NCBI GenBank assembly: GCA_963728935.1
Contig: CAVSMC010000012.1
Span: 124,001-188,000, forward strand
From: CAVSMC01 sp963728935
GTDB taxonomy: Bacteria; Pseudomonadota; Gammaproteobacteria; Burkholderiales; Casimicrobiaceae
DNA length: 64,000 nucleotides
Direction of reading: 5' to 3'
Of this stretch, positions 54,187-62,820 are shown one piece after another. The notes below the pieces were generated by a model, which worked only from the letters and a program-made list of their open reading frames with translations, was not told the origin of the DNA and searched no databases. Position 1 is the first letter of the stretch. Each line of letters begins with the position of its first letter. Made by a program: the position numbers and the translations under genes.

Positions 54187-56046
54187 TCAGGGCAACAGCT
54201 CGGCGAGCTTCAGCGTGACGATGCGCTCATCGTCGTTTCGTCGCAGCGCGAGCGTGATTTCCGTTCCCACCGGCTGGACGAGCTTGTTGGCGAGATCGCG
54301 GCCGCTCATCCGCGATGCCGGTGTGCCGTCGACCGCGACGATGCGATCGTCGCGCGCGATACCGGCGACAGCCGCGGGCGAGCCGGCGGCGACGAGCGCT
54401 ACGCGGAAGGTCGCCGCGTCTTCCTTGACCGTGCGCATTCCGGACCGATTGAACGGCGGCGGAACATATCCCGGCTGGTAGTCGAGCCAGAGGGTACTGG
54501 CGCGGTAGTCGAAGTCGAGCACGAAGTTCGAGAGCACGTCCGTCCCGATGTTCGCGGCTTCCGTGCGCGACGAGAATGCGCCGGCGCTATCCTCGGCGTA
54601 GCGGACGACCGGCCGTTGCAGGCGAGCGCCGGCGAGCTCGAGCGAGTGGGCGCGGCTCGCCCAGTTCGGCGAAGCGCCGCCGGCGCCGTACGACACCGTC
54701 TCGATGCCTCGCTTGAGGCGCTCTGCCAGACCATGCTTGCGCGCCCACACCGGCTGCACGACCGTCGTGCCTGAATTGCCCGTGTCGAGCGCGAACAGAC
54801 CCTCGATGCCATCGATGCGACCGTCGAGAAGCGGCATGTCGTCGTCGAACGTGATCGCTACCGCCCGGCCCTTTCGGGGCTCGCGCACGCTGTCGAACGC
54901 TCGCAACGTCAGGCGCTTCGCCGGATAGTCGATGCGCACGGCAAAGCGCTCGAAGATCTCGAGCCCGAGCAAGCCCGCGAGCGGCGGTCGCGCACCGCGC
55001 TCGATCGTACCGTACTGGAACGGAATGACGTAGAAGTGCTGGTCGCGCAGCGCGGCCGACCCTATCTCGAGGCGATCGATACGCACGTACTGCTGTGCGA
55101 GCTCGCCGGGACCGCTGCCGCCGGTAGCGCCGGCGCCTACGGGCTGCACACCGAGCGACTTCGCCACCTCCGGCGTGATGATGTCATGGCCGCCGGTGTC
55201 CAGGATGAACGCAAACGTTTGACCGTTGAGCGTCGCGTCGACCGTCACCAGGCCGTCGATTTCGAGCGGCACGGTCGTCTCCCCGTCGAGCGTTGCGTCG
55301 TTCGGCGGCATCGGAGCGGCAAAGGCGGCGCGATCGATCGAAGCGGGTATCGTCCAGCGCTCGACATGAACGGCTTCGACATCGGAACTGCCGGACTCGC
55401 GCGACTCGATCGTGAACGGCAACATGCGTCCGCCGACGCGTCGATAGTCGCCGTAGCGCACGGTAAGCGTCGAGATGGGCATCGTACGCACCGTGCGGTC
55501 GAGCAGATGGCTTGTCATGTCGAACCAGAGCTCGACGGGTTGCCCCCCGCGCGGTGTGGCTTCGACAACCGCAAAGCTGCGACCGCCGTCGCTGCGCGCG
55601 GGGCGCGCGGCGAAGCTCGCGCCGTCGCCGTCGGGCCGCAGCCAACCGCGGCGAGCGAGCCATGCGTCGGTCGCGCTGGCGATCGTCGCAAACGCGCCAT
55701 TGAGCGCATGAACGCCGCCCGACGGATCCTGCCGCCAGCGCGTGCGTCCATCGAAGCCTTCCGCTGAGCGAAATACGCCGACGTCGGTCGTCACGCTCCA
55801 GCGACCGTCGCGCAGGTCCTCGCGGCGTGACCACCGGCCGTGAAGTCCGGCGACTTCGACGGCGCCGTCGGCGACGAGAGCCGCGTTGCGCCGCCATGCG
55901 GCGCCGCCGGCGGCTTCACGCGCTTTCGCGAGCGTCCGCGCGAGCGAAGCGGCGCCGCTTCGGTCGCCAACGGCCGCGTCCGCCGCGACGACGGCGTCGC
56001 ACGACGCGCAACAGACAAGCGCAACGACAGTCATCAGCGCCTTCAT
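54187..56046 (-). CDS. Periplasmic aspartyl-protease-like protein with PDZ domain
   Basis: A 619-residue exported protein with a signal peptide (about 1-22). An N-terminal domain of some 220 residues is followed by two retropepsin-like lobes, FAFILDTGGHDIITPEVAKS (near 280) and LFALDTGNSGTTVVQ (near 420), each with a DTG, and a C-terminal PDZ domain (about 535-615; GSPAAVAGIARDDRIVAVDG). Two DTG lobes in one chain could build a pepsin-like active site. Related proteins occur in bacteria with no known substrate. Starts at ATG 56046. Confidence 0.85.
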   Translation of the reverse strand: MKALMTVVALVCCASCDAVVAADAAVGDRSGAASLARTLAKAREAAGGAAWRRNAALVADGAVEVAGLHGRWSRREDLRDGRWSVTTDVGVFRSAEGFDGRTRWRQDPSGGVHALNGAFATIASATDAWLARRGWLRPDGDGASFAARPARSDGGRSFAVVEATPRGGQPVELWFDMTSHLLDRTVRTMPISTLTVRYGDYRRVGGRMLPFTIESRESGSSDVEAVHVERWTIPASIDRAAFAAPMPPNDATLDGETTVPLEIDGLVTVDATLNGQTFAFILDTGGHDIITPEVAKSLGVQPVGAGATGGSGPGELAQQYVRIDRLEIGSAALRDQHFYVIPFQYGTIERGARPPLAGLLGLEIFERFAVRIDYPAKRLTLRAFDSVREPRKGRAVAITFDDDMPLLDGRIDGIEGLFALDTGNSGTTVVQPVWARKHGLAERLKRGIETVSYGAGGASPNWASRAHSLELAGARLQRPVVRYAEDSAGAFSSRTEAANIGTDVLSNFVLDFDYRASTLWLDYQPGYVPPPFNRSGMRTVKEDAATFRVALVAAGSPAAVAGIARDDRIVAVDGTPASRMSGRDLANKLVQPVGTEITLALRRNDDERIVTLKLAELLP

Positions 56047-56074
56047 GGCGGCGACCCGAATTCGACGCGTAACG

Positions 56075-56944
56075 CTACCGCGTTGCCGGCGAGTCGTCTT
56101 GAACGAGGCGATGCGAATTGGAACGGCAGTTGCGCCGGCGAACGCCGGGCGAGATGCCGTGGTGGCGACGATAGACGCGCGTGAAATGCGATTGATCGGC
56201 GAAGCCCGACGCGATCGCGATCTCGCTCAACGGTCGATCGCTGCCGGTGAGCGCGCGGTCGGCCTCTTCGACGCGGCGACGACGAACGTATTCGCCGATC
56301 GTCTCGCCGTACGCGATGCGGAACAGCCGAGCCACATGCGCCGGATGTACGCCTATCTGCGCGCTCAACGGTCCCAATGCAGGCGCGTGCGCGAGATCGG
56401 CTTCGATGATGTCGACGATCCGCTCGAGCCACTTCGGACGCGATGCGCGCGCGCTGGCGCCCATCGCGTCGGCGAGAAGGTCGATCGCCGCGCACGCCGC
56501 CGCGAGCGGCGCCGCGGTGTCGCCCGCCGCAAGCGCCCGGCCCAGCTTGGCGAGCGACGCCGACCTCGCGACCCGCGGCAACGTCCGGCAATGTCCGAAC
56601 CATGCGCGTGTCGATGGCTCGTCCATCCAGCTCGATCCGAGATGAATGTTGATGCAGCGTCCCGGTCGATCGTCGAACCGATTGGAGTGCGCGTGTCCGA
56701 TCGGATACGCGATGAGCGAACCGGCGTCGCACGCCATCGCACGCGGCGCGCAGACTTCGAGGCGGCCGGCGATCACCGCGCACAAGTACGCGTTCGCGTG
56801 CTCATGCCGCGGCACGATCATGCACGGCGCGTGATCGGCTGCGTTGATGACCAGGTCGCCCGTTGCGACCGTAGCGGTGATCGCCCCGAAGTTCTGACCG
56901 CGAGCGAGTCGAACGCAACGATCGCTTGCCGCAGGCAAGGGCAC
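56075..56944 (-). CDS. AraC family transcriptional regulator
   Basis: A 289-residue regulator. The N-terminal half is a cupin-like sensor (ACMIVPRHEHANAYLCAVI); the C-terminal about 100 residues carry two helix-turn-helix motifs, with GVHPAHVARLFRIAYGETIGEYV and the closing SEIAIASGFADQSHFTRVYR signature. It ends 28 bases before the aspartyl-protease gene starts on the same strand, so it may share its transcript or control it. Ligand unknown. Confidence 0.9.
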   Translation of the reverse strand: MPLPAASDRCVRLARGQNFGAITATVATGDLVINAADHAPCMIVPRHEHANAYLCAVIAGRLEVCAPRAMACDAGSLIAYPIGHAHSNRFDDRPGRCINIHLGSSWMDEPSTRAWFGHCRTLPRVARSASLAKLGRALAAGDTAAPLAAACAAIDLLADAMGASARASRPKWLERIVDIIEADLAHAPALGPLSAQIGVHPAHVARLFRIAYGETIGEYVRRRRVEEADRALTGSDRPLSEIAIASGFADQSHFTRVYRRHHGISPGVRRRNCRSNSHRLVQDDSPATR

Positions 56945-57015
56945 GATCGGTCGCTCCGTGGTTAAGCCCTCCGGATGCTACACCGCCTCGGCTCTCGTCG
57001 CCCGCGCGTGCCGCG

Positions 57016-57450
57016 TTAGTGCGAGACGCCCAGCGTCGATAACGTCGGGTCGTCGAGACTGCCGGTTTGCGCGAGCCCGTTCGCCGCCTGGAATTGGCGG
57101 AGCGCACTCTCGGTGTTCGGCCCCCACTGACCGTCCGCGGGGCCGGCGCTGTAGCCTCGGTCATTCAACGACTGCTGAACCGAGCGAACAAGGGTCGTGT
57201 CGCTGGCGTTCGTCGACGCTGCCGCCGGCTCGCTCGGTCCGACGCCTTCATGTCCGACGTACCCGCCGGCACCGGCGCCGATCGCCGCGCCGACCGGTCC
57301 GCCGACCACGGCGCCCACGACCGCTCCGCTCGCACCGCCGATCGCCATTCCCTTGTCGGGCTTGTCCATCCGGTTCCATGTCGAACAACTTGCAAGCAGC
57401 GAAGCGAGCGCAATGGCGGCTGCACCGCGAACCATCATCGATGTATTCAT
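57016..57450 (-). CDS. Peptidoglycan-binding lipoprotein with glycine zipper
   Basis: A 144-residue envelope protein: signal peptide with lipobox LLASC (C22), a glycine-zipper segment (about 34-66; GAVVGAVVGGPVGAAIGAGA), then a PG_binding_1 domain (about 85-140; VQQSLNDRGYSAGPADGQWG and ALRQFQAANGL). It likely sits in the outer membrane and holds peptidoglycan. A GGAGGAT stretch precedes the ATG. Confidence 0.87.
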   Translation of the reverse strand: MNTSMMVRGAAAIALASLLASCSTWNRMDKPDKGMAIGGASGAVVGAVVGGPVGAAIGAGAGGYVGHEGVGPSEPAAASTNASDTTLVRSVQQSLNDRGYSAGPADGQWGPNTESALRQFQAANGLAQTGSLDDPTLSTLGVSH

Positions 57451-57795
57451 CTGAATCCTCCGTGACGTCCTTGAATGTGTTTGGACCGAGTCAGCGTATC
57501 CGGCATGTTCAGGGCTGCCATTGAGGCAACGGCTCGTTCACCAGTAGGGCGGACGCTGACAGGGGAATCGGCCCTGACTGCCCCGCCGGCTTTGGCAAGA
57601 TTATTGCGCCAATGCATGCAGTGATCGCCTTGGGGCCAGCGATCGGCCCGGACGCTGACGCGCCGGGTCAGAGATGGCCCGATTCGGTGCTCCGCGGCAA
57701 AGACGCCTGATGGTCGTCGGTAAGTCTGGCGCGTTGCGGCTTTCGGCTGGGCCATAGTCGCGACTCACCTGTGCGGCCACACCGTCTATCGCCAA
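57451..57795. other. Divergent intergenic region, 345 bases
   Basis: No gene supported. It lies between the lipoprotein gene and the diguanylate cyclase gene, which are transcribed away from each other, so it should hold both promoters; I could not identify clear boxes or repeats in it. Confidence 0.6.
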
Positions 57796-59007
57796 ATGCC
57801 CGACTCGAGAACGCCCTCGCCCGCCAACCAGCGCCACCGCGCTGACGAGCCTGCTGCACACGACGGCAGGCGCAAACGCGAGCGCGATCTGCGCTTCGTC
57901 GACCGAGTTCATTGCATGCGAACGCTGGGTCTCGGCCTGGGCTCGCTGTGTGTGGGTTCGGTATTCCAGCTACACAACGAGCCGTGGTTCCTCTGGCTGT
58001 TGCTTGCCGTTTACGCGTTCGTCTGGCCGCACATGGCGAAGCTCGTCGCGATTCGCAGCGCCGATCCGACGCGATTGGAGTTCCGTCACCTGGTGCTCGA
58101 CTCGGCGTTGGGCGGCGTCTGGATAGCGCTGATGAAGTTCAACCTGCTTCCGAGCGTGCTGCTCGCGACGATGCTTACCGTCGACAAGATCGCCGTAGGC
58201 GGCGTGCGCTTCGCGTTGCCGACGACGAGCCTTCTGATCGCCACGTGCCTCATGACGTCGGGAGCGCTCGGATTCCCCGTCGACATCTCGAGTCCGACTG
58301 CCGTCGTCGTCGCGTGCATTCCGTTCATGGTTTCCTATCCGTTGACGGTCAGCATTGTCATGTACGCGCTGCAGAACACGAGCGCTCGGCAGAACAGACG
58401 GCTGCTGCAGATCAGCAGCACCGACGAGCTCACCGGACTCGCCAATCGCCGAGAAGGATTCGCCGCCGCCGAATATGCGCTCGAACGGCACCGGCGAAGC
58501 GGCGCACCGGCCGTGCTTGTCGTCCTCGACATCGACCGGTTCAAACCCGTCAACGATCGATGGGGTCATCCAGCGGGCGACCAGGTGCTGTGCGCCGTCG
58601 CCAACATGCTGAGACAGTGCTCGCGCACGACCGACACGCCCGCGCGCTACGCCGGCGACGAATTCCTGCTCGTGCTCCCCGACACGGATCTCGAGGGTGC
58701 AGCGGAGATGGCCCAGCGGATCCGCGCGCAACTCGCGGCAGCGACATTCGAGCAGGCGCCCGGTCTGTGCTGCACGCTGAGCCTCGGCGCCGCCGAAGCG
58801 CAGCGCGAGATGGCGGACGTCGAGGATTGGGTCCAGCAAGCCGACGCCGCCCTCTACCACGCCAAGGCGACCGGCCGCGACCGCATGGTGAGCACGCCGA
58901 CCGTCTCCTCCGCGCGCTGGCACGATCTCGACGCGATCGTCGACGGAGGGACGCCGCGCGCTTTCGTCCCCGAAACGCTCAAACGGGCGCCGGTGTCGGC
59001 CGTCTAG
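57796..59007 (+). CDS. Diguanylate cyclase, MASE2-GGDEF
   Basis: A 403-residue inner-membrane enzyme making cyclic di-GMP. The N-terminal part (about 40-200) has five or six helices of the MASE2 type (LGLGSLCVGSVFQLHNEPWF), as in E. coli DgcC. The GGDEF domain (about 210-370) opens with STDELTGLANRREGF; the active site reads YAGDEFLL, alanine replacing the first glycine, an accepted variant. An inhibitory I-site RTTD sits five residues before it. No upstream sensor other than the membrane domain. The secreted His-Cys protein gene follows on the same strand. Confidence 0.9.
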   Translation: MPDSRTPSPANQRHRADEPAAHDGRRKRERDLRFVDRVHCMRTLGLGLGSLCVGSVFQLHNEPWFLWLLLAVYAFVWPHMAKLVAIRSADPTRLEFRHLVLDSALGGVWIALMKFNLLPSVLLATMLTVDKIAVGGVRFALPTTSLLIATCLMTSGALGFPVDISSPTAVVVACIPFMVSYPLTVSIVMYALQNTSARQNRRLLQISSTDELTGLANRREGFAAAEYALERHRRSGAPAVLVVLDIDRFKPVNDRWGHPAGDQVLCAVANMLRQCSRTTDTPARYAGDEFLLVLPDTDLEGAAEMAQRIRAQLAAATFEQAPGLCCTLSLGAAEAQREMADVEDWVQQADAALYHAKATGRDRMVSTPTVSSARWHDLDAIVDGGTPRAFVPETLKRAPVSAV

Positions 59008-59135
59008 CGCAACCGCCCGCGTCAACACCGGCGGGGCGCGCGACCTCACTTGACCGCGGTCAAGGTCGCTCGCCGCCGCGGCGGCGCTTCGCATGCGATA
59101 CTTGCGCGCCCCTTTTTCCAGCTGTCGGTGGCTGC

Positions 59136-60788
59136 ATGCGTTTTCGCGCCCCATTGGTCCTTGCAGTAGCGCTCGCCGCCGCGGTTGCGGCGCACGACGC
59201 CGTCGCCGCCAAGAAGACGGTGTGCACGGTCACCGTCAATTCGCCGGACGAGCGCGAGATCTTCCGCCGCCATTTGCCGGCTGACGATTACCAGTTCGTC
59301 GAGCTCGTCGAGCGCGGTCGCGCCGATTGGCTCGCGTCGGCGTGCCGCAAGGACGTTCGCTGCGACGTCCTGGTGATCTCCGGCCATTTCGACGGCGGCG
59401 ACGTCTTCTACACCGACCGGTTCGACCAGAACGAATCGCTGCCGACCGACGAGCTCGATCGCGTCGCGTGCAGCGATTCCTGTCCCGGCTTGTTCGCGCA
59501 ATTGAAAGAGGTGTACCTGTTCGGATGCAACACGCTCAATGCGCAACCGATGCGCACGGCGACCGCCGAGATCGGCCGCAGTTTGATCCGCTCCGGACAT
59601 TCGCCCGCCGACGCCGCGCAGCTCGCGCGCACGCTCGAGCAGCGCTACGCCGAAAGCAACCGCGATCGCATGCGCCGGGTCTTTCGCGACGTGCCGGTCA
59701 TCTACGGCTTCTCGTCGAAGGCGCCGCTCGGACGCAATGCGGCGCCGCTGCTGGAACGGTATTTCCAATCGGCTTCGACCGCCGACATCGGCAGCGGCCG
59801 CGCGAGCGCGAAGCTGCTCAATCTGTTCGCGCCGAGCTCGATGACGCTCGCAAGCGGTCTCACGCGGGGCGATCCAACCGCGCCGTTTCGCGACGACGTC
59901 TGCCATTTCGCCGACGAGCGGCTCTCCACGGCCAGCAAGCTCGATTTCGTCCATCGGCTGCTCGGCCGCGAAATGGCGGAAGTGCGACTTTCGCTCGATC
60001 ACGTCGAGAAATACATCGCTACGGTCACCGACGCCGACCGCCAGTCGCCGGCGGTCGCGCGCGCGCTCGATGCAATCGTCCACGATACCGAGACCCGGGC
60101 GCGATTCCTCGAGTTCGCACGCGACGCCGACGAGCCGGCGACACGCGTGCGCATGTTCGAGCTCGCAACGCGTCTTGGATGGCTGTCCGCGGACGCACAA
60201 CGCGGCGAGCAGCTGCGGATGATTCACGATCTGCTCGACCGTCATGCGGTCGGTGCATCGGAAGTCAATCTCGTCTGTGCGATGAATCGCGATGGCGCGC
60301 TTGGTCGCGAGCCGGCGGCGAAGCACCTTCCGCCCGCCGCGACGATCGGCGACGCGGCGGTGCTAGCCTGTCTCGGCGATGCGAACGCTCACGCGCGCGT
60401 CTTGCGTGCGCTGACCGGCAAGCACGACGACGACGTGCAGATCGCACAGGTCTATCTTCGCCACCGGTCGGTCGACGCGGGCGAGCTGCGCACGGTCGCC
60501 TCGGCAATCGCGCTCATGAGCGGCGCCGACGCGCAGGTGCGCGCGCTCGACACGCTCGCACACTTGGGCTTGAGCGATCGCGACATCCTGGAGGACCTCG
60601 CGCGGCTCTTTCCGCTCGCCAAATCCGTGAGCGTCCAGCGAGCGATCGCCGGAATACTCATTCGAGCCGATTTCCATGCGCTCGCAAAGCCGGAGCTCGT
60701 GCGCGCGCTGCGCCAATCGCGGCTCAAATCGCCCGACGGCGAAGACGTGATCGACATCCTGATCCGTCGTCTGCAGGCGTCGATCTAG
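59136..60788 (+). CDS. Secreted protein with caspase/CHAT-like His-Cys pattern
   Basis: A 550-residue exported protein with a signal peptide (about 1-24, ending AVAA). The N-terminal domain (about 28-240) has VLVISGHFDGGDVFYTD with H84 and, 47 residues on, LKEVYLFGCNTLN with C131, both after hydrophobic strands, as the catalytic His and Cys sit in clan CD peptidases (caspases, CHAT). The C-terminal 300 residues look all-helical, possibly HEAT/ARM-like. I recognise no named family. The frame is open far upstream but ATG 59136 starts the signal peptide. Confidence 0.8.
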   Translation: MRFRAPLVLAVALAAAVAAHDAVAAKKTVCTVTVNSPDEREIFRRHLPADDYQFVELVERGRADWLASACRKDVRCDVLVISGHFDGGDVFYTDRFDQNESLPTDELDRVACSDSCPGLFAQLKEVYLFGCNTLNAQPMRTATAEIGRSLIRSGHSPADAAQLARTLEQRYAESNRDRMRRVFRDVPVIYGFSSKAPLGRNAAPLLERYFQSASTADIGSGRASAKLLNLFAPSSMTLASGLTRGDPTAPFRDDVCHFADERLSTASKLDFVHRLLGREMAEVRLSLDHVEKYIATVTDADRQSPAVARALDAIVHDTETRARFLEFARDADEPATRVRMFELATRLGWLSADAQRGEQLRMIHDLLDRHAVGASEVNLVCAMNRDGALGREPAAKHLPPAATIGDAAVLACLGDANAHARVLRALTGKHDDDVQIAQVYLRHRSVDAGELRTVASAIALMSGADAQVRALDTLAHLGLSDRDILEDLARLFPLAKSVSVQRAIAGILIRADFHALAKPELVRALRQSRLKSPDGEDVIDILIRRLQASI

Positions 60789-60794
60789 CGTGCG

Positions 60795-61991
60795 TCACCC
60801 TTTCACGCACACGACCTGCTTCAACGTGTGCACGACCTCGGTAAGGTCGGACTGGTTGGCCATGACCTCGTCGATGTCCTTGTAGGCGCCCGGGATCTCG
60901 TCGATGACGCCGGCATCCTTGCGGCAGACGACGCCTTCGGTCTGGCGCACGAGCTCGGCGACGGTGAACGACTTCGCCGCCGCGCTGCGGCTCATCCTGC
61001 GTCCGGCCCCATGCGCGCTCGAATCGAAGCTCTCGGCGTTGCCTTTGCCGCGCACGATGTAGCTGCACGCACCCATCGAACCCGGAATGATGCCGAGATC
61101 GCCGCGACGCGCGCGGATCGCGCCCTTGCGCGTGACCCAGACATCCTCGCCGTAGTGGCGCTCGCGCGCAACGTAATTGTGGTGACAATTCACCACTTCG
61201 GAGGTGACATCGAACGGCGGCAGATGGCGTGCGAGCGCCGCCAGCACGAGCGAAAGCATCTCGTCGCGGTTTTTCGCCGCGTACGCCTGCGCCCACGACA
61301 CGGCGCGCACATAGTCGTCGAAGTGCGCGCTGCCTTCGGACAGGTAGGCGAGATCGCGGTCGGGCAAGTGGATCGTCGAGCGCTCCATGTCCTGGCGCGC
61401 GAGCTCGATGAAATACGTGCCGATCGCATTGCCGATGCCGCGGCTTCCGGAGTGCAGCATCACCCACGCCCGATTCGCCTCGTCGAGACAGACCTCGATG
61501 AAGTGGTTGCCGCCGCCGAGCGTGCCCATCTGCAGCACCCAATTGGAGTGCTTGCCGAACCGCTTCAGCAAATTCGGGTGCTTGCATGTCAGCGCGTCGA
61601 GCTCGGGCTCGAACGGCATCGCGGCTTCGAAGCGCGCACGGTCGTCGGCGTGCTGCTCGCGGCCGACCGGAACGTCGCGCGAGATCTGCGCGAACAGCTT
61701 TCGCAGCCGCTTCTCGTCGAGGTCGTTCGCGTCGAGCGACAACCGAGCGGCGATCATGCCGCACCCGATGTCGACGCCGACGGCGGCCGGGATGATCGCC
61801 CGCTGTGTCGCGATGACCGAGCCGATGGTCGCACCGATGCCCGTGTGCACGTCCGGCATCGCGGCGACATGCCGGTGGACGAAGGGAAGCTCGGCGACGT
61901 TTCGCAACTGTGCGACGGCACCGGCGTCGACGTCGTCGGTCCACAGCCTGATCGGCACGCGGGTGTCGCCGATTACCTTCCGCACGGGCAC
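60795..61991 (-). CDS. rtcB: RNA-splicing ligase RtcB
   Basis: A 398-residue GTP- and Mn-dependent ligase that joins RNA 2',3'-cyclic phosphate or 3'-phosphate ends to 5'-OH. The metal-site cysteine is in GVDIGCGMIAARL, histidines in LGGGNHFIEV, HSGSRGIGN and VVNCHHNYV, and the guanylated histidine in SSAHGAGRRMSR; SMGACSYIVRGK is also conserved. Length matches E. coli RtcB. No RtcA or RtcR is nearby. Convergent with the His-Cys protein gene, six bases between stops. Confidence 0.95.
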   Translation of the reverse strand: MPVRKVIGDTRVPIRLWTDDVDAGAVAQLRNVAELPFVHRHVAAMPDVHTGIGATIGSVIATQRAIIPAAVGVDIGCGMIAARLSLDANDLDEKRLRKLFAQISRDVPVGREQHADDRARFEAAMPFEPELDALTCKHPNLLKRFGKHSNWVLQMGTLGGGNHFIEVCLDEANRAWVMLHSGSRGIGNAIGTYFIELARQDMERSTIHLPDRDLAYLSEGSAHFDDYVRAVSWAQAYAAKNRDEMLSLVLAALARHLPPFDVTSEVVNCHHNYVARERHYGEDVWVTRKGAIRARRGDLGIIPGSMGACSYIVRGKGNAESFDSSAHGAGRRMSRSAAAKSFTVAELVRQTEGVVCRKDAGVIDEIPGAYKDIDEVMANQSDLTEVVHTLKQVVCVKG

Positions 61992-62046
61992 GCTCGCCTC
62001 CTCGACCGCTCTGCAGTCGGAGGATACGGCGTATCGCGACAGGCTT

Positions 62047-62820
62047 CTAGAACGCGACCGATACCGACAGCACCGCCGTGTGGCGACGCGCGGTGCCGGC
62101 GATCGGGTACGCGCCGTTCGAGCTCAGGCCATTCCACGCGAGCTGAACGTTGAACTTGTCGATGTCGATCGCCACGCCGGCGCGGCCGTCGAAAATGACG
62201 TCGGGAAATGCGTACCCGCTGCCGGGTCGGCTGCGCAGCGCACCGGCGTGCGCGATCAACCGCACGCGGTCGCTGATCGGCATCGTGCCGTTCACCTCGG
62301 CGTACAGTGTGTCGGCATCGCCGAAGTAATAGCGCGACGCGTAATACAGCCGTGCGCTGACGTTGTCGGATGCGACGCCGACGTACGCTTCGGGATAGCG
62401 ATAGCTGCGTCCGAGGAAGAACACGCCGCAGTCGGCGCCCGCTTCAAAGGTGAGCCCCGATGGCGTTCGTTGCGCGTACCCGGCGAACAAGATCGTCTGC
62501 GCGCCGCGGCTTGGCGGCGAGGCGAAACGGACGGTTGACGCGAACAGGCCGGCGTACAGGCCGCTCGCATCGTCGTAGGTCAGACCCAGTTGCGCCGCGG
62601 GCTTGTCGTCGCTGAACGAAACGCCGCGATAGCGGTAGTCGGAAACGACGCTTACGGTGCCGGACACCTGGGCACCGGCAACCGAGACGAACAGCGCAAG
62701 GAGCGCGGCAGCGGAGAACTGCAGTACCGAGCGATCAGGGCAGCGACGCCTTGACGTCGCGTGCGGATGCGCACGCGCATGCGCAGATCCCGGCTGTCCT
62801 CGCAACCGCGGCGCAAGCAT
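62047..62820 (-). CDS. TorF-family putative porin
   Basis: An outer-membrane beta-barrel protein. After a signal peptide (FSAAALLALFVSVAGAQ) comes VSGTVSVVSDYRYRGVSFSD, the TorF/TIGR02001 signature, then alternating strands such as YVGVASDNVSARLYYASRYY and the closing AVLSVSVAF with terminal phenylalanine. The start is unsure: the signal peptide begins near 62730, where only a CTG (62724) is in frame; the nearest ATG is 62820, inside the subtilase gene, which would add about 30 non-signal residues. Coordinates here use that ATG. Confidence 0.75.
   Translation of the reverse strand: MLAPRLRGQPGSAHARAHPHATSRRRCPDRSVLQFSAAALLALFVSVAGAQVSGTVSVVSDYRYRGVSFSDDKPAAQLGLTYDDASGLYAGLFASTVRFASPPSRGAQTILFAGYAQRTPSGLTFEAGADCGVFFLGRSYRYPEAYVGVASDNVSARLYYASRYYFGDADTLYAEVNGTMPISDRVRLIAHAGALRSRPGSGYAFPDVIFDGRAGVAIDIDKFNVQLAWNGLSSNGAYPIAGTARRHTAVLSVSVAF

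Noticed and set aside
57601..57912. A 103-codon minus-strand frame in the region before the diguanylate cyclase gene
   Set aside because: No family resemblance, no ribosome-binding site, and it overlaps the start of the cyclase gene.
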